Shown piece after piece: positions 6,825 to 14,334 of a stretch of DNA of 16,921 bases. The notes beneath the pieces are model-generated. The model was given only the letters and a program-made list of their open reading frames with translations. It was not told the DNA's origin and did not search any database. This stretch comes from JBAYJS01 sp041664985 (GTDB lineage Bacteria > Patescibacteriota > Patescibacteriia > Buchananbacterales > UBA6539): NCBI GenBank assembly GCA_041664985.1, contig JBAYJS010000022.1, forward strand, positions 1 through 16,921, given 5' to 3'. Each line of letters opens with the position of its first letter. The stretch's first letter is position 1. Position numbers and translations under genes: made by a program.

Positions 6825-6876
6825 CCCCTCACCCCCAACCCCTCTCCCCATCTGGGGTGGGGACCGGGTGAGGGGG
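6825..6876. repeat. Long GC-rich palindromic element between elp3 and the Trm9-like gene
   Basis: Outer arms CCCCTCACCC (6825-6834) and GGGTGAGGGG (6866-6875) are perfectly complementary, and inner CCCC and GGGG runs pair around ATCT. It is an isolated GC-rich cruciform in AT-rich DNA and occupies most of the 81-bp divergent intergenic space. It looks like an interspersed repeat unit. No transposase is nearby. Confidence 0.75.
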
Positions 6877-6887
6877 ATTGGACCAAT

Positions 6888-7625
6888 ATGAAACCAGAAA
6901 CAATTGAAAAAATTTTAAAACAAACTCAAGATAGTTATGATAATATTGCCGATGATTTTGATCAAACCCGAAGCTACCTTTGGCCCGGCCTTTTAGACTT
7001 TAAAAAATTTGTAAAACCGGGAGATAAAATTTTAGATTTGGGCTGCGGTAATGGTAAGTTACGCTTATTATTTAAAGATGTCAAGATTGATTATTCTGGG
7101 TTGGATAAAGCCCAAAAGCTTTTGGACATCGCTCAAAACAAAAGTGAATTTGCGCTTGCCAGCCAGCAGTTTTTTAAAGGTGATGCTTACAATTTGCCTT
7201 TTGCCGACAATACTTTTGATACGGTTTTTTTCATCGCCGTTTTACATCATTTGCCGTCAAAGGAATTAAGACTAAAGTCATTACAAGAAATTAATCGCGT
7301 TTTAAAACCGGGTGGTACTTTAATTATGACCAATTGGAATCGTTACCAGGCTAAAGGTTTGCAACTAAAGTATATCATCAAATACACTTGGTTAAAACTA
7401 ATCGGTCAAAGTGAATTGGATTTTAAAGATATTTATTTGCCCTGGATGAAGGGTAAAGATTATCGTTACTATCATGCGTTTACTTTGGGAGAACTAAAAA
7501 AGTTGGTCAATCAATCCGGCTTAAAATTAGATCAAAATTATTTGGCTTATTGGCGCGGACAAAAAGCCGGTTTTTTAAATTATTTAAAGGCGTCAAACCT
7601 TGTCACAATCGCTAAAAAATGTTAA
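6888..7625 (+). CDS. Trm9-like class I SAM methyltransferase (probable tRNA wobble-uridine side-chain methyltransferase)
   Basis: 245 residues. The N-terminus SYDNIADDFDQTRSYLWPGL (16-35) closely resembles the opening of yeast Trm9/ALKBH8 methyltransferases, with the YxxIAxxFxxTR...WP pattern. Then come the SAM motif ILDLGCGNGKLR (48-59) and AVLHHLP followed by EINRVLKPGG, again as in Trm9. Trm9 esterifies cm5U34 to mcm5U34 in tRNA, the step after Elongator/Elp3. Its position divergent to elp3 supports this role. The Trm9 call is my motif comparison; a generic Methyltransf_11 protein is the alternative. No good promoter was found; the repeat at 6825-6876 lies directly upstream and supplies a purine run (AGGGGG) a little far from the ATG. 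The next gene's promoter lies in its last codons. Confidence 0.85.
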   Translation: MKPETIEKILKQTQDSYDNIADDFDQTRSYLWPGLLDFKKFVKPGDKILDLGCGNGKLRLLFKDVKIDYSGLDKAQKLLDIAQNKSEFALASQQFFKGDAYNLPFADNTFDTVFFIAVLHHLPSKELRLKSLQEINRVLKPGGTLIMTNWNRYQAKGLQLKYIIKYTWLKLIGQSELDFKDIYLPWMKGKDYRYYHAFTLGELKKLVNQSGLKLDQNYLAYWRGQKAGFLNYLKASNLVTIAKKC

Positions 7626-7628
7626 AAT
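7600..7628 (+). promoter_or_regulatory. Promoter of the bactofilin-like membrane gene
   Basis: TTGTCA (7600-7605), a 17-nt spacer and TAAAAT (7623-7628), with TG immediately upstream (extended -10). It overlaps the last codons of the methyltransferase gene. Predicted start near 7635 gives a leader of about 22 nt without SD. Confidence 0.7.
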
Positions 7629-7656
7629 TTTGGTAATTAATTCTAATTTTAACTCT

Positions 7657-8823
7657 ATGAAAAATCGCAAAAAACTCGTTTTTTTTCTGGCAATCGGTTT
7701 ATTTTTGGTGGCTTTACCATTGATAGTTTTGGCGGCTGACGCTGCCGAACAAACCGTGGAAGTTGGCCCTGATCAAATTATCAGCGGTAATTTTATCAAA
7801 GCTGGAAATATTATTGATATCAAAGGCACAGTAGCTGGCGACGTAATTGTTGCCGGAAACAGTATTACCATTTCCGGACCGGTGGCTGGTGATGTAATTG
7901 CCGCCGGTAGTATGATTAGAATCAAAGGTCCGGTCTCGGGTAGCGTCAGATTAATCGGTAATTCAATCGAAGTTGACAGTGAAGTGGCTCATAATGCTTG
8001 GGCGCTGGGTAATAATGTCGTGATTGGCAGTAACGCTAAAGTCGGTTGGGATGTTTTTTCGGCCGCTTCCAGTTTAGAAATTAAAGGTCCGGTTGGTGGT
8101 AATGTTTGGGGCAGTGCCGCAACCGTTTATTTAACCAATGAAATTGCCAAAGATGTCAATTTATCGCTGGATAAACAAGGTCAAATGATTTTAAGCCAGC
8201 AAGGAAAAATTAACGGTAATTTAAATTATCAAGCTCAAAGCGACAAACAATTGGTGATTAAAGATAGTGCGGCGGTGGTTGGCCAAATTTCGCGCAAAGC
8301 GTCCATGGTTCCCAACCAGCTTGACTTGAAAAAAGTTTTTGGCGGTGCTTATTTATTTTTAAGAATAATTTCTTTATTTAGTTTGTTGGTAATTGGTCTA
8401 GTGGTAGTTACTTTCTTTCCCAAGATATTACTGGAAACCAAAGAGCGGATGATTAAAAAACCTTGGCCAACAATGGGTTTTGGGTTAGTTTATTTTATCG
8501 TTGTTCCAATCGTTGCAATTTTATTAATGTGCACTATAATTGGTTTGCCTTTGGCGTTAATAATTGGCGCGATTTATTTGGTTGGTTTGTGTATCAGTAA
8601 AGTAATTGTCAGCTTTGTTATCGGTTTATTGGTGGTCAACAGTCTTAGTCCGGACAAAAAATATAAAGGCTCTTTGATGTGGCCGATGGTTTTAGGTGTT
8701 TTAATTTTTGTTTTAATCGCCAGCTTGCCGGTGATTGGTTGGATTGCAAAAATGATGTTGGTTTGGTTGGCCTTTGGTGCATTATTACAAACCCAAAAAA
8801 ATATTTTGCGCGATTACCGTTAA
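7657..8823 (+). CDS. Membrane protein with exported bactofilin-like beta-repeat domain
   Basis: 388 residues from the ATG at 7657; an upstream TTG at 7600 in the same frame is rejected because it would place 19 residues before an obvious signal sequence. Residues 1-27 are a basic start plus a hydrophobic stretch (KNRKKLVFFLAIGLFLVALP) ending LAAD, so a signal peptide or signal anchor. About residues 33-205 are a run of short strands with repeated GxxIxIxGxVxGDVxxxG units, as in polymer-forming beta-helical bactofilin/DUF583 domains. Then come several hydrophobic segments (about 230-385), likely four membrane spans. Topology predicts an outward beta-helix with a C-terminal membrane bundle. A role as an envelope scaffold is inference. 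The mutase and MurI genes follow on the same strand. Confidence 0.8.
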   Translation: MKNRKKLVFFLAIGLFLVALPLIVLAADAAEQTVEVGPDQIISGNFIKAGNIIDIKGTVAGDVIVAGNSITISGPVAGDVIAAGSMIRIKGPVSGSVRLIGNSIEVDSEVAHNAWALGNNVVIGSNAKVGWDVFSAASSLEIKGPVGGNVWGSAATVYLTNEIAKDVNLSLDKQGQMILSQQGKINGNLNYQAQSDKQLVIKDSAAVVGQISRKASMVPNQLDLKKVFGGAYLFLRIISLFSLLVIGLVVVTFFPKILLETKERMIKKPWPTMGFGLVYFIVVPIVAILLMCTIIGLPLALIIGAIYLVGLCISKVIVSFVIGLLVVNSLSPDKKYKGSLMWPMVLGVLIFVLIASLPVIGWIAKMMLVWLAFGALLQTQKNILRDYR

Positions 8824-8834
8824 GATTTAATAAA

Positions 8835-8840
8835 TATAAT
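8835..8840 (+). promoter_or_regulatory. Possible -10 box before the phosphomannomutase gene
   Basis: A perfect TATAAT lies 18 nt before the ATG at 8859, but no convincing -35 box is found 16-18 nt upstream. The gene could also be read from the upstream promoter. Confidence 0.35.
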
Positions 8841-8858
8841 TTCGATTGATCTAACTTT

Positions 8859-10253
8859 ATGGCTCAGATTAAAAAAACAATGTTTCGCGAATATGATATT
8901 CGTGGCTTAGTTAATGATGAAGAAGTTAATGAAAATTCAGCTGAATTAATTGGTCGGGGTTTTTCTACATTTTTAAATCGACGGGGTGTTAAAGATTTAG
9001 TTATTGGTTATGATGCCAGGGAATATTCTGAAAGATTATGTCGGGCAGTCATTAAGGGTTTGTTGTCGTCAGGCGTTAATGTCACCGAGGTTGGCATGGT
9101 GGTTTCGCCTGTATTATATTTTGCCCAATATAATTTAAAATTTAAAGGTGGAGTAATGATTACCGCTTCCCATAATCCAAACGGTTGGAGTGGTTTTAAA
9201 TTGGGTTATGATTTTTCCACAACTTTATTGCCGCCGGATATCCAAGAAATGTATGAAATCATTACTAACGATGACTTTATCTCTGGTCAGGGCGAATTGA
9301 AAAAGTACGATGGTATCAATAATGATTACAAAAAATATGTTTTAGAAAGAATTAATTTAAAGAAGAAATTTAAGGTAGTAATTGACTGTGGTAATGGTAC
9401 GGCTGGTGCCATTGCTCCTCAGGTTTTAAGAGAAGCGGGTTGCGAAGTGATTGAACAATTTTGTGATATTGATTTTTCTTTTCCTAACCACGAACCAAAT
9501 CCAAGCCTGGAAATTTCTCAGCAGATTCTAGGTGAAAGAGTAAAAAAAGAAAAAGCCGACATTGGTTTAGGCTATGATGGCGACGGTGATCGAATTGGTT
9601 TTTGCGATGAAAATGGTAAAACCGTATTTCCGGATCAAGCTTTGATTTTAATTGCCAGACAGGCTTTGAAAGAAAAACCGGGTGCAGCAATTGTTTTTGA
9701 TGTGAAAGGCACTCAAGGTTTGATTGAAGATATTAAAGCTCATGGCGGCGTGCCAGTGATGTGGAAAACCGGCCATTCGTACATTAAACAAAAAAGCAAA
9801 GAAGTTGATGCGGCTTTGGGTGGTGAAGGTAGCGGTCATATGTTTTATCGATTGGGTTACTACGGCTACGATGATGCGATTTTTTCTTCCTTGAAATTTT
9901 TGGAATATTTATCCAGCGAGAGCCAAACTTTTTCGGAATTAATGTTAACTACGCCGCAATATTTTAAAACGCCGACTATTCACGTTGATTGTGCCGATGA
10001 AATTAAATACGCTATCACAGATAAATTGGTGGCTGAATTAAAAAAAGACTTCGGTGATAAGGTGATTGATATCAATGGCGCCAGAGTACAATTTGACGAT
10101 GGTTGGTTCTTGGTTCGGGCTTCTTCCAATATGCCGGTTTTAGTTTTAGGTTTTGAAGCCAAAACTGATGCGAGGCTAAAAGGGTTGCAAGAGATTTTAA
10201 AGAAATATTTGGTTAAGTATCCAGAAATTGGTAAGGAATGGAAAAGTGGTTAA
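8859..10253 (+). CDS. manB: Phosphomannomutase/phosphoglucomutase
   Basis: 464 residues, full length for the alpha-D-phosphohexomutase family, which moves phosphate between C6 and C1 of glucose or mannose for envelope sugar synthesis. The four family motifs are present: FREYDIRG at the N-terminus (9-16), the phosphoserine loop TASHNPNGWSG (102-112, Ser104), the Mg loop GYDGDGDRIG (about 238-247), the sugar-binding GEGSGHMF (about 325-332) and the phosphate-binding RASSNMPVLVLGFEA near the C-terminus. Glucose versus mannose preference cannot be told from sequence. It is followed 9 bp later by murI, so the two are very likely co-transcribed as an envelope-precursor pair. No SD is visible. Confidence 0.93.
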   Translation: MAQIKKTMFREYDIRGLVNDEEVNENSAELIGRGFSTFLNRRGVKDLVIGYDAREYSERLCRAVIKGLLSSGVNVTEVGMVVSPVLYFAQYNLKFKGGVMITASHNPNGWSGFKLGYDFSTTLLPPDIQEMYEIITNDDFISGQGELKKYDGINNDYKKYVLERINLKKKFKVVIDCGNGTAGAIAPQVLREAGCEVIEQFCDIDFSFPNHEPNPSLEISQQILGERVKKEKADIGLGYDGDGDRIGFCDENGKTVFPDQALILIARQALKEKPGAAIVFDVKGTQGLIEDIKAHGGVPVMWKTGHSYIKQKSKEVDAALGGEGSGHMFYRLGYYGYDDAIFSSLKFLEYLSSESQTFSELMLTTPQYFKTPTIHVDCADEIKYAITDKLVAELKKDFGDKVIDINGARVQFDDGWFLVRASSNMPVLVLGFEAKTDARLKGLQEILKKYLVKYPEIGKEWKSG

Positions 10254-10262
10254 TTTTGATTT

Positions 10263-11069
10263 ATGATTGGTATATTTGATTCAGGTTTAGGCGGTTTAAC
10301 CGTCACAAAAGAGGTACTCAGACAATTGCCCGAGTACCAAATTTTGTATTTAGGCGATACGGCAAAAACGCCCTACGGCAATCGATCGCAGCAAGTAATT
10401 TATAAATTTACCCAGCAGGCAGTTGATTATTTATTCAAGCAAGGTTGTCAGCTGGTAATTATTGCTTGTAATACGGCTTCAGCCAAAGCGCTTCAAAAAA
10501 TTCAGCAGGAATGGCTGCCCAAAAATTATCCGGATAGAAAAGTTTTGGGTGTAATTCGGCCGGTGGTTGAAGTTGCCGTTAAAACTTCTTTAACTGGTAG
10601 AATTGGTGTGGTTGGCACAAGGGCAACAATAGATTCCAACGCGTATGTTCGAGAGTTGCAGGCTTTAAATTCACAGGTAAAAGTTTTTCAGCAGGCTTGT
10701 CCGCTTTTGGTGCCGCTGGTTGAAGAGGGATTTACCAAAAGACCGGAGACGGCAAAAATTGTACGCTATTATTTAAGGCCGTTAAAAACCAAGCAAATTG
10801 ATACTTTGATTTTGGGGTGTACTCATTATCCGATTCTGTCCAAACAATTTAAAAATGCTAGCGGCGCCAAAATTAAAGTTTTGGATTCAGCCAAAATTAC
10901 CGTGGAAAAATTAAAAGATTACTTGGCGCGCCATCCAGAAATTGAAACCAAATTGGCCAAAAATAAAAACCATCGATTTTTGGTCACCGATTTAACGCCG
11001 ATTTTTCAAGCTAATGCCGAGGCTTGGCTTGCCCAAAAAATTAAACTGGAAAAAATCGAATTGGAATAA
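10263..11069 (+). CDS. murI: Glutamate racemase
   Basis: 268 residues, normal for MurI, which makes D-glutamate for peptidoglycan in the cytoplasm. The start IGIFDSGLGGLTV (2-14) carries the conserved Asp-Ser. The two catalytic cysteines are in IACNTAS (Cys69) and LGCTHYP (Cys186). GDTAKTPYG (31-39) is also typical. It lies 9 bp after the mutase gene in one unit and ends at a strong bidirectional terminator. Glutamate dehydrogenase, which makes L-glutamate, is encoded convergently just beyond that terminator. Confidence 0.95.
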   Translation: MIGIFDSGLGGLTVTKEVLRQLPEYQILYLGDTAKTPYGNRSQQVIYKFTQQAVDYLFKQGCQLVIIACNTASAKALQKIQQEWLPKNYPDRKVLGVIRPVVEVAVKTSLTGRIGVVGTRATIDSNAYVRELQALNSQVKVFQQACPLLVPLVEEGFTKRPETAKIVRYYLRPLKTKQIDTLILGCTHYPILSKQFKNASGAKIKVLDSAKITVEKLKDYLARHPEIETKLAKNKNHRFLVTDLTPIFQANAEAWLAQKIKLEKIELE

Positions 11070-11081
11070 TTTAGCCAATAA

Positions 11082-11112
11082 AAAAAACGGTCGCCAGAGG
11101 CGACCGTTTTTT
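11082..11112. terminator. Bidirectional terminator between murI and gdhA
   Basis: A perfect 14-bp stem (11082-11095 with 11099-11112) with loop AGA and an A6/T6 base works on both strands. The GC core GGTCGCC-AGA-GGCGACC resembles the small palindromes elsewhere in the window. Confidence 0.93.
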
Positions 11113-11121
11113 AGTGATTAT

Positions 11122-12369
11122 TTATTTTATGATTTTTTCCAATGCGGAAATAAAAGCGCCAGTTCGCAAATCGGTTTTGTATTTTTTTGCCATTTTTTGG
11201 ACATCACCAAAAGCTTTAATCATGATTGGTTTTAATTTAGTTCGGACTTGATTGCGGCTCCATTTTTGATTTTTCATATTTTGCAGCCATTCAAAATAGG
11301 AAACTGTTACGCCGCCGGCATTGGCCAAAACATCAGGAATAATAATTACACCCTTTTTAAGCAATACGGTCTCGGCTTGGGGTGCGATTGGACCGTTGGC
11401 CAATTCCAAAATAATTTTAGCTTTGATTTTTTTAACGTTTTTTTCAGTAATTTGATTTTCGAGCGCGGCTAAAATTAAAATATCGCAAGATTGTTCAAGA
11501 ATTTTTTGGGTGGGCAAATGTTTGTGGTTGGTGCATTGGCAATAAATTTTATTACAAGTGCAAACGTCAACTCGGCCGTTTTGACTTTTGATTTTTTCAA
11601 TTATATGAGAATCAAAACCTTTGCCTTTGGGATCAATAATTGCAGTATGGGCATCGGCCACACCAACAATTTTAAATCCGGCATGATAAAGTGAATCAGC
11701 CATATTGGCGCCGGCATTACCAAAACCCTGGACAATCACTTTGGTATTTTTTGGATTAAGTTTTAGATTTTTAACCAGACTTTGTAAAATAAAAAATCCG
11801 CCATCGGCTGTGGCCGTATCTCTGCCTAAAGAGCCGCCACCGGCAATTGACTTGCCAGTAATTACGGCTGGTTGTTTTTTGCCGGTTAATTTTGAATATT
11901 CATCTGTCATCCAATCCATGATTTGAGAATTGGTATTAACGTCGGGAGCCGGCACGTCAATTTTTGGTCCAAGGTATTTATAAAAGGCTTTAATGTAAGC
12001 ACGGGACAATTTTTCCAATTCGGTTTTGCTTAATTTTGTCGGATCAACAATAATGCCGCCTTTGCCACCGCCAAACGGTATGCCAACCACAGCGGTTTTA
12101 ATAGTCATCCAAAAAGACAAAGCTTTAATTTCTTCCAAACTGACATTTGGGTGAAACCGAATGCCGCCTTTGAAAGGTCCGCGAACGTTATTATGCTGGA
12201 CACGGAAGGCTTTGAATTTTTCCGTTTTACCGTTATCTTTGGTAATTGAAATTTCGGCTTTAAGGATTCGCTGGGGTTTTTGGAGACTATTTAAAAAATC
12301 TTTTTTTAGTCCCATAATTTTGGCTGCCTTATTGAGCTGCAGCATGGCGTTTTCGAATGCATTGGTCAT
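11122..12369 (-). CDS. gdhA: Glutamate dehydrogenase with a Cys-cluster insertion
   Basis: 415 residues, the length of hexameric GDH, which interconverts 2-oxoglutarate plus ammonia and glutamate using NAD(P)H. Seen in order: RGPFKGGIRFHP (63-74), GIPFGGGKGGI (96-106, catalytic-site Lys), APDVNT (141-146), ITGKSIAGGGSLGRDTAT (170-187), Rossmann GFGNAGA (215-221), LELANGP (321-327) and PDVLANAGGVTVSYFEW (345-361). Unusual is CTCNKIYCQC at 270-279, four cysteines in the cofactor domain at a place usually occupied by a plain loop. It lies 11 bp after the membrane methyltransferase in the trpS unit, with no SD, and ends at the shared terminator with murI. Confidence 0.95.
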   Translation of the reverse strand: MTNAFENAMLQLNKAAKIMGLKKDFLNSLQKPQRILKAEISITKDNGKTEKFKAFRVQHNNVRGPFKGGIRFHPNVSLEEIKALSFWMTIKTAVVGIPFGGGKGGIIVDPTKLSKTELEKLSRAYIKAFYKYLGPKIDVPAPDVNTNSQIMDWMTDEYSKLTGKKQPAVITGKSIAGGGSLGRDTATADGGFFILQSLVKNLKLNPKNTKVIVQGFGNAGANMADSLYHAGFKIVGVADAHTAIIDPKGKGFDSHIIEKIKSQNGRVDVCTCNKIYCQCTNHKHLPTQKILEQSCDILILAALENQITEKNVKKIKAKIILELANGPIAPQAETVLLKKGVIIIPDVLANAGGVTVSYFEWLQNMKNQKWSRNQVRTKLKPIMIKAFGDVQKMAKKYKTDLRTGAFISALEKIIK

Positions 12370-12380
12370 TTTATTCTTTA

Positions 12381-12938
12381 TTATTTTTTATATAAATAAA
12401 TTTTACTGGCCCTTGGGTTGGCTGGTTTAAGGCTGATAATTTTTTCTGGGTTCCAAGTCGGTAAAGGAAAACCGTAACAAGCAATCAAAGCGCCGGGTTT
12501 TAGTTCCTGTTGGAGTTTTTGTTCAACTTTGGGCATGACTTTGGTGATTAAAAAACAAAAAACCGCGTCGGCATCGGAAAGATTAATATGATAAAAATTT
12601 TTGGCAATGATTTTAACTTGGCTTTTTTTAAACCATTTTCTCAGGTGCGCTCGGAAAATAGCCCAAGGCGCAATTTCAAAACCGGTCGCTTTGGCACCGC
12701 GGCTTTCGGCTTCAATTAAAAACCGGGCATCGCCGCAACCTAAATCGTAAAAAATTTGACCCGGCTTTAAATTTAGTTGATCAATAATAATTTTTACGTT
12801 TCTTTTTGGTGTTGGCGCAAAGGGCACTTTGACGGCAAATAAAGCAATGGCTGAAGTGCCAATTAGTAAAGAAATCAGCAAAGAAATTATCGCCACTGCT
12901 GTTGTTAGTACCAGTAAAATTGTGATTAGGTCTATCAT
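12381..12938 (-). CDS. Membrane-anchored class I SAM methyltransferase
   Basis: 185 residues. Residues 4-35 form a long hydrophobic segment, then a linker VPFAPTPKR, then a SAM-binding domain with FYDLGCGDARFL (63-74) and FEIAPWAIFRA (87-97). The layout (N-terminal membrane helix, P-T-P-K-R linker, YDLGCGD) resembles the FAM173/DOT1-like group of lysine methyltransferases, some of which modify ATP synthase or other membrane partners. That link is by layout only, and the substrate is unknown. Its ATG overlaps the trpS stop (ATGA), so it is translationally coupled to trpS. gdhA follows 11 bp later. Confidence 0.85.
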   Translation of the reverse strand: MIDLITILLVLTTAVAIISLLISLLIGTSAIALFAVKVPFAPTPKRNVKIIIDQLNLKPGQIFYDLGCGDARFLIEAESRGAKATGFEIAPWAIFRAHLRKWFKKSQVKIIAKNFYHINLSDADAVFCFLITKVMPKVEQKLQQELKPGALIACYGFPLPTWNPEKIISLKPANPRASKIYLYKK

Positions 12939-13912
12939 CGAATGCCGATTTTTTTCTGAACCTCAGTTAAAGTTTTTTGGGCAACTGTCGAAGCTTTTTT
13001 GGCGCCTGTGGCAAGAATTTTTTCAACGTCGTTAGTGCTGATTTTTTTCTTTTTTTGCCGAAATTCGGAAAAGTAATTAGTAATATCCAAAGCTAATTGT
13101 TGTTTTAATTCGGAGTATTTTAAACTGCCTTTTTGGCTGTCGCTAGAAAGTTTTGAATAAATTTTTGGCTGACAAAATATTTTTGCCAAATCCAAAAGAT
13201 TTTTAGCACCCAAGCTTTTGCCGTCGCCAGTATCGGTTACAGCTTTGGCCAATTTTTTTTGAATGATCTCTGGCTCATCGTCAATATAGATACAATGACT
13301 ATCACCCAAACTTTTTGACATTTTTTTGTCCGGTAAAAGCAAGCTCATCACTTTTGGTACTTCAGTGTAAAGTGGTTTTGGTTCGGGGAAAAATTGACCG
13401 TATTTATTATTAAAAAATCCGGCGGCATCCCGAGCCAGTTCAACGTGCTGGGTTTGATCTTGGCCAACCGGAATTAAATTTGCTTTGTAAGCTAAAATGT
13501 CAGCTGCCATCAAAACGGGATAATAAAGTAAACCGGCATTGACGTTTTTTTCCGCCCGATCGTCTGATTTTTCTTTAAATTGAGTCATGCGAAACAAAAA
13601 AGAAACCGGAATAGTGTTTGATAAAATTATAGCCAGTTCGCTATGCTCAGGAACATGTGACTGGACAAAAATCGTGCATTTTTTCGGATCCAGGCCGCAG
13701 GCCAAATAATCCTTGGCCAAATCAATTATTTGTTCATATTTGGTTTTTGGATCAAACGGCTCGTTTAACGAATGCAAGTCGGCAATAAAAAAATAGCATT
13801 CATGCTGATTTTGCAAAGCAATGAAGTTTTTTAGCGATCCCAGGTAATTGCCAATATGCAGTTTACCGGTGGGCCTAATGCCTGATAAAATGATTTCTTT
13901 TTCTTTACTCAT
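12935..13912 (-). CDS. trpS: Tryptophanyl-tRNA synthetase
   Basis: 325 residues, typical for compact bacterial TrpRS, which charges tRNA-Trp in the cytoplasm. The class I signatures are present: SGIRPTGKLHIGNYLGSL (10-27, HIGN at 19-22) and KKMSKSLGDS (about 196-205). FVQSHVPEHSEL, VGQDQTQHVELARD and GLLYYPVLMAADIL are also characteristic. It starts at the ATG at 13912, with no SD. A promoter whose -10 box ends 6 nt before the ATG predicts an essentially leaderless mRNA. It begins a three-gene unit with the membrane methyltransferase and gdhA. A T-box leader exists further upstream but a strong terminator and a separate gene stand between. Confidence 0.96.
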   Translation of the reverse strand: MSKEKEIILSGIRPTGKLHIGNYLGSLKNFIALQNQHECYFFIADLHSLNEPFDPKTKYEQIIDLAKDYLACGLDPKKCTIFVQSHVPEHSELAIILSNTIPVSFLFRMTQFKEKSDDRAEKNVNAGLLYYPVLMAADILAYKANLIPVGQDQTQHVELARDAAGFFNNKYGQFFPEPKPLYTEVPKVMSLLLPDKKMSKSLGDSHCIYIDDEPEIIQKKLAKAVTDTGDGKSLGAKNLLDLAKIFCQPKIYSKLSSDSQKGSLKYSELKQQLALDITNYFSEFRQKKKKISTNDVEKILATGAKKASTVAQKTLTEVQKKIGIR

Positions 13913-13918
13913 ACAGTT

Positions 13919-13947
13919 ATTTTAATACTTAGTTAGCTTGGTGTAAA
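13919..13947 (-). promoter_or_regulatory. trpS promoter giving a leaderless transcript
   Basis: On the minus strand TTTACA (13942-13947), a 17-nt spacer and TAAAAT (13919-13924). The -10 box is 6 nt from the trpS ATG, so transcription should begin at or next to the start codon. Confidence 0.75.
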
Positions 13948-13959
13948 CCCCTGAAATTG

Positions 13960-14005
13960 AAAAAATGGTTGTCAGAGGAAAAGGGAATGCTTTTCCTCTG
14001 ACAAC
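13960..14005 (-). terminator. Strong intrinsic terminator between the 62-residue gene and trpS
   Basis: A perfect 16-bp stem (13968-13983 with 13990-14005), a 6-nt loop, then CA and a run of six U on the minus-strand transcript (13960-13965). It should end most transcripts coming from the T-box unit before trpS. Confidence 0.92.
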
Positions 14006-14024
14006 GGGTGCTTAGCCGGCTTTA

Positions 14025-14213
14025 TTACTTGGCCGCTAAGTTTTTTTGGCCTTCGGAACATTGGGGGTTTTCGCAGGCTGGTACCAAACCTTGTCTGGGT
14101 ACACTGCCAAAGCCATGGTTTCCGACGGTTCCGACTTTGGTTCCAGTCGTTGGTTGCATGCAACTGGGGCAGATTGCCGTTGGTGGGGTTTCAACTTGAC
14201 CAAATCCGGCCAT
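14025..14213 (-). CDS. 62-residue Cys-containing small protein under T-box control
   Basis: I do not recognise this protein. It has four cysteines in two knuckles, C15-PS-C18 and C47-ENPQ-C52, separated by 28 Gly/Thr/Pro-rich residues, so a zinc-ribbon-like site is likely. There is no membrane segment and no Trp residue. AGGAGG lies 7 nt before the ATG at 14213, one of the best ribosome binding sites in the window, and the gene sits between a complete T-box riboswitch and a perfect terminator, which makes it a real and regulated gene despite its size. Its base composition is GC-richer than its neighbours. A functional analogy is Bacillus anti-TRAP (RtpA), a small zinc protein also made under T-box control; I see no convincing sequence similarity to it. 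Confidence 0.82.
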   Translation of the reverse strand: MAGFGQVETPPTAICPSCMQPTTGTKVGTVGNHGFGSVPRQGLVPACENPQCSEGQKNLAAK

Positions 14214-14220
14214 GATTTTT

Positions 14221-14226
14221 CCTCCT
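14221..14226 (-). promoter_or_regulatory. Strong Shine-Dalgarno of the 62-residue gene
   Basis: AGGAGG on the minus strand, 7 nt upstream of the ATG at 14213. It confirms the small reading frame and its start. Confidence 0.9.
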
Positions 14227-14250
14227 CAAAGAACAGTTAGTTTTCCAAAC

Positions 14251-14310
14251 AAAAAACCTCTCATCTCTTAGTCTCAATTAAAAAATTGGGATTAAGGGAC
14301 GAAAGGTTTT
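14251..14310 (-). terminator. Regulated terminator of the T-box leader
   Basis: AAAACCT at one base and AGGTTTT at the other enclose a long stem that includes the 3' half of the antiterminator, ending in a U-run. Its formation excludes the antiterminator, so it is the off state. Confidence 0.9.
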
Positions 14311-14334
14311 AATTTCCGCGGTACCACCCTTGTT

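Noticed and set aside
7600..7656. TTG start 19 codons before the bactofilin-like gene
   Set aside because: It would overlap the methyltransferase end, coincides with the -35 box, and would bury the signal sequence.
12935..12940. Use of TGA as a sense codon (as in some CPR groups)
   Set aside because: The trpS frame ends at TGA at the expected family length and all other genes are intact under the standard code.
13972..14240. Plus-strand and other-frame reading frames across the 62-residue gene
   Set aside because: They have no ribosome binding site and run through the terminator hairpin or the SD; the minus-strand frame at 14025-14213 has SD, promoter and terminator.
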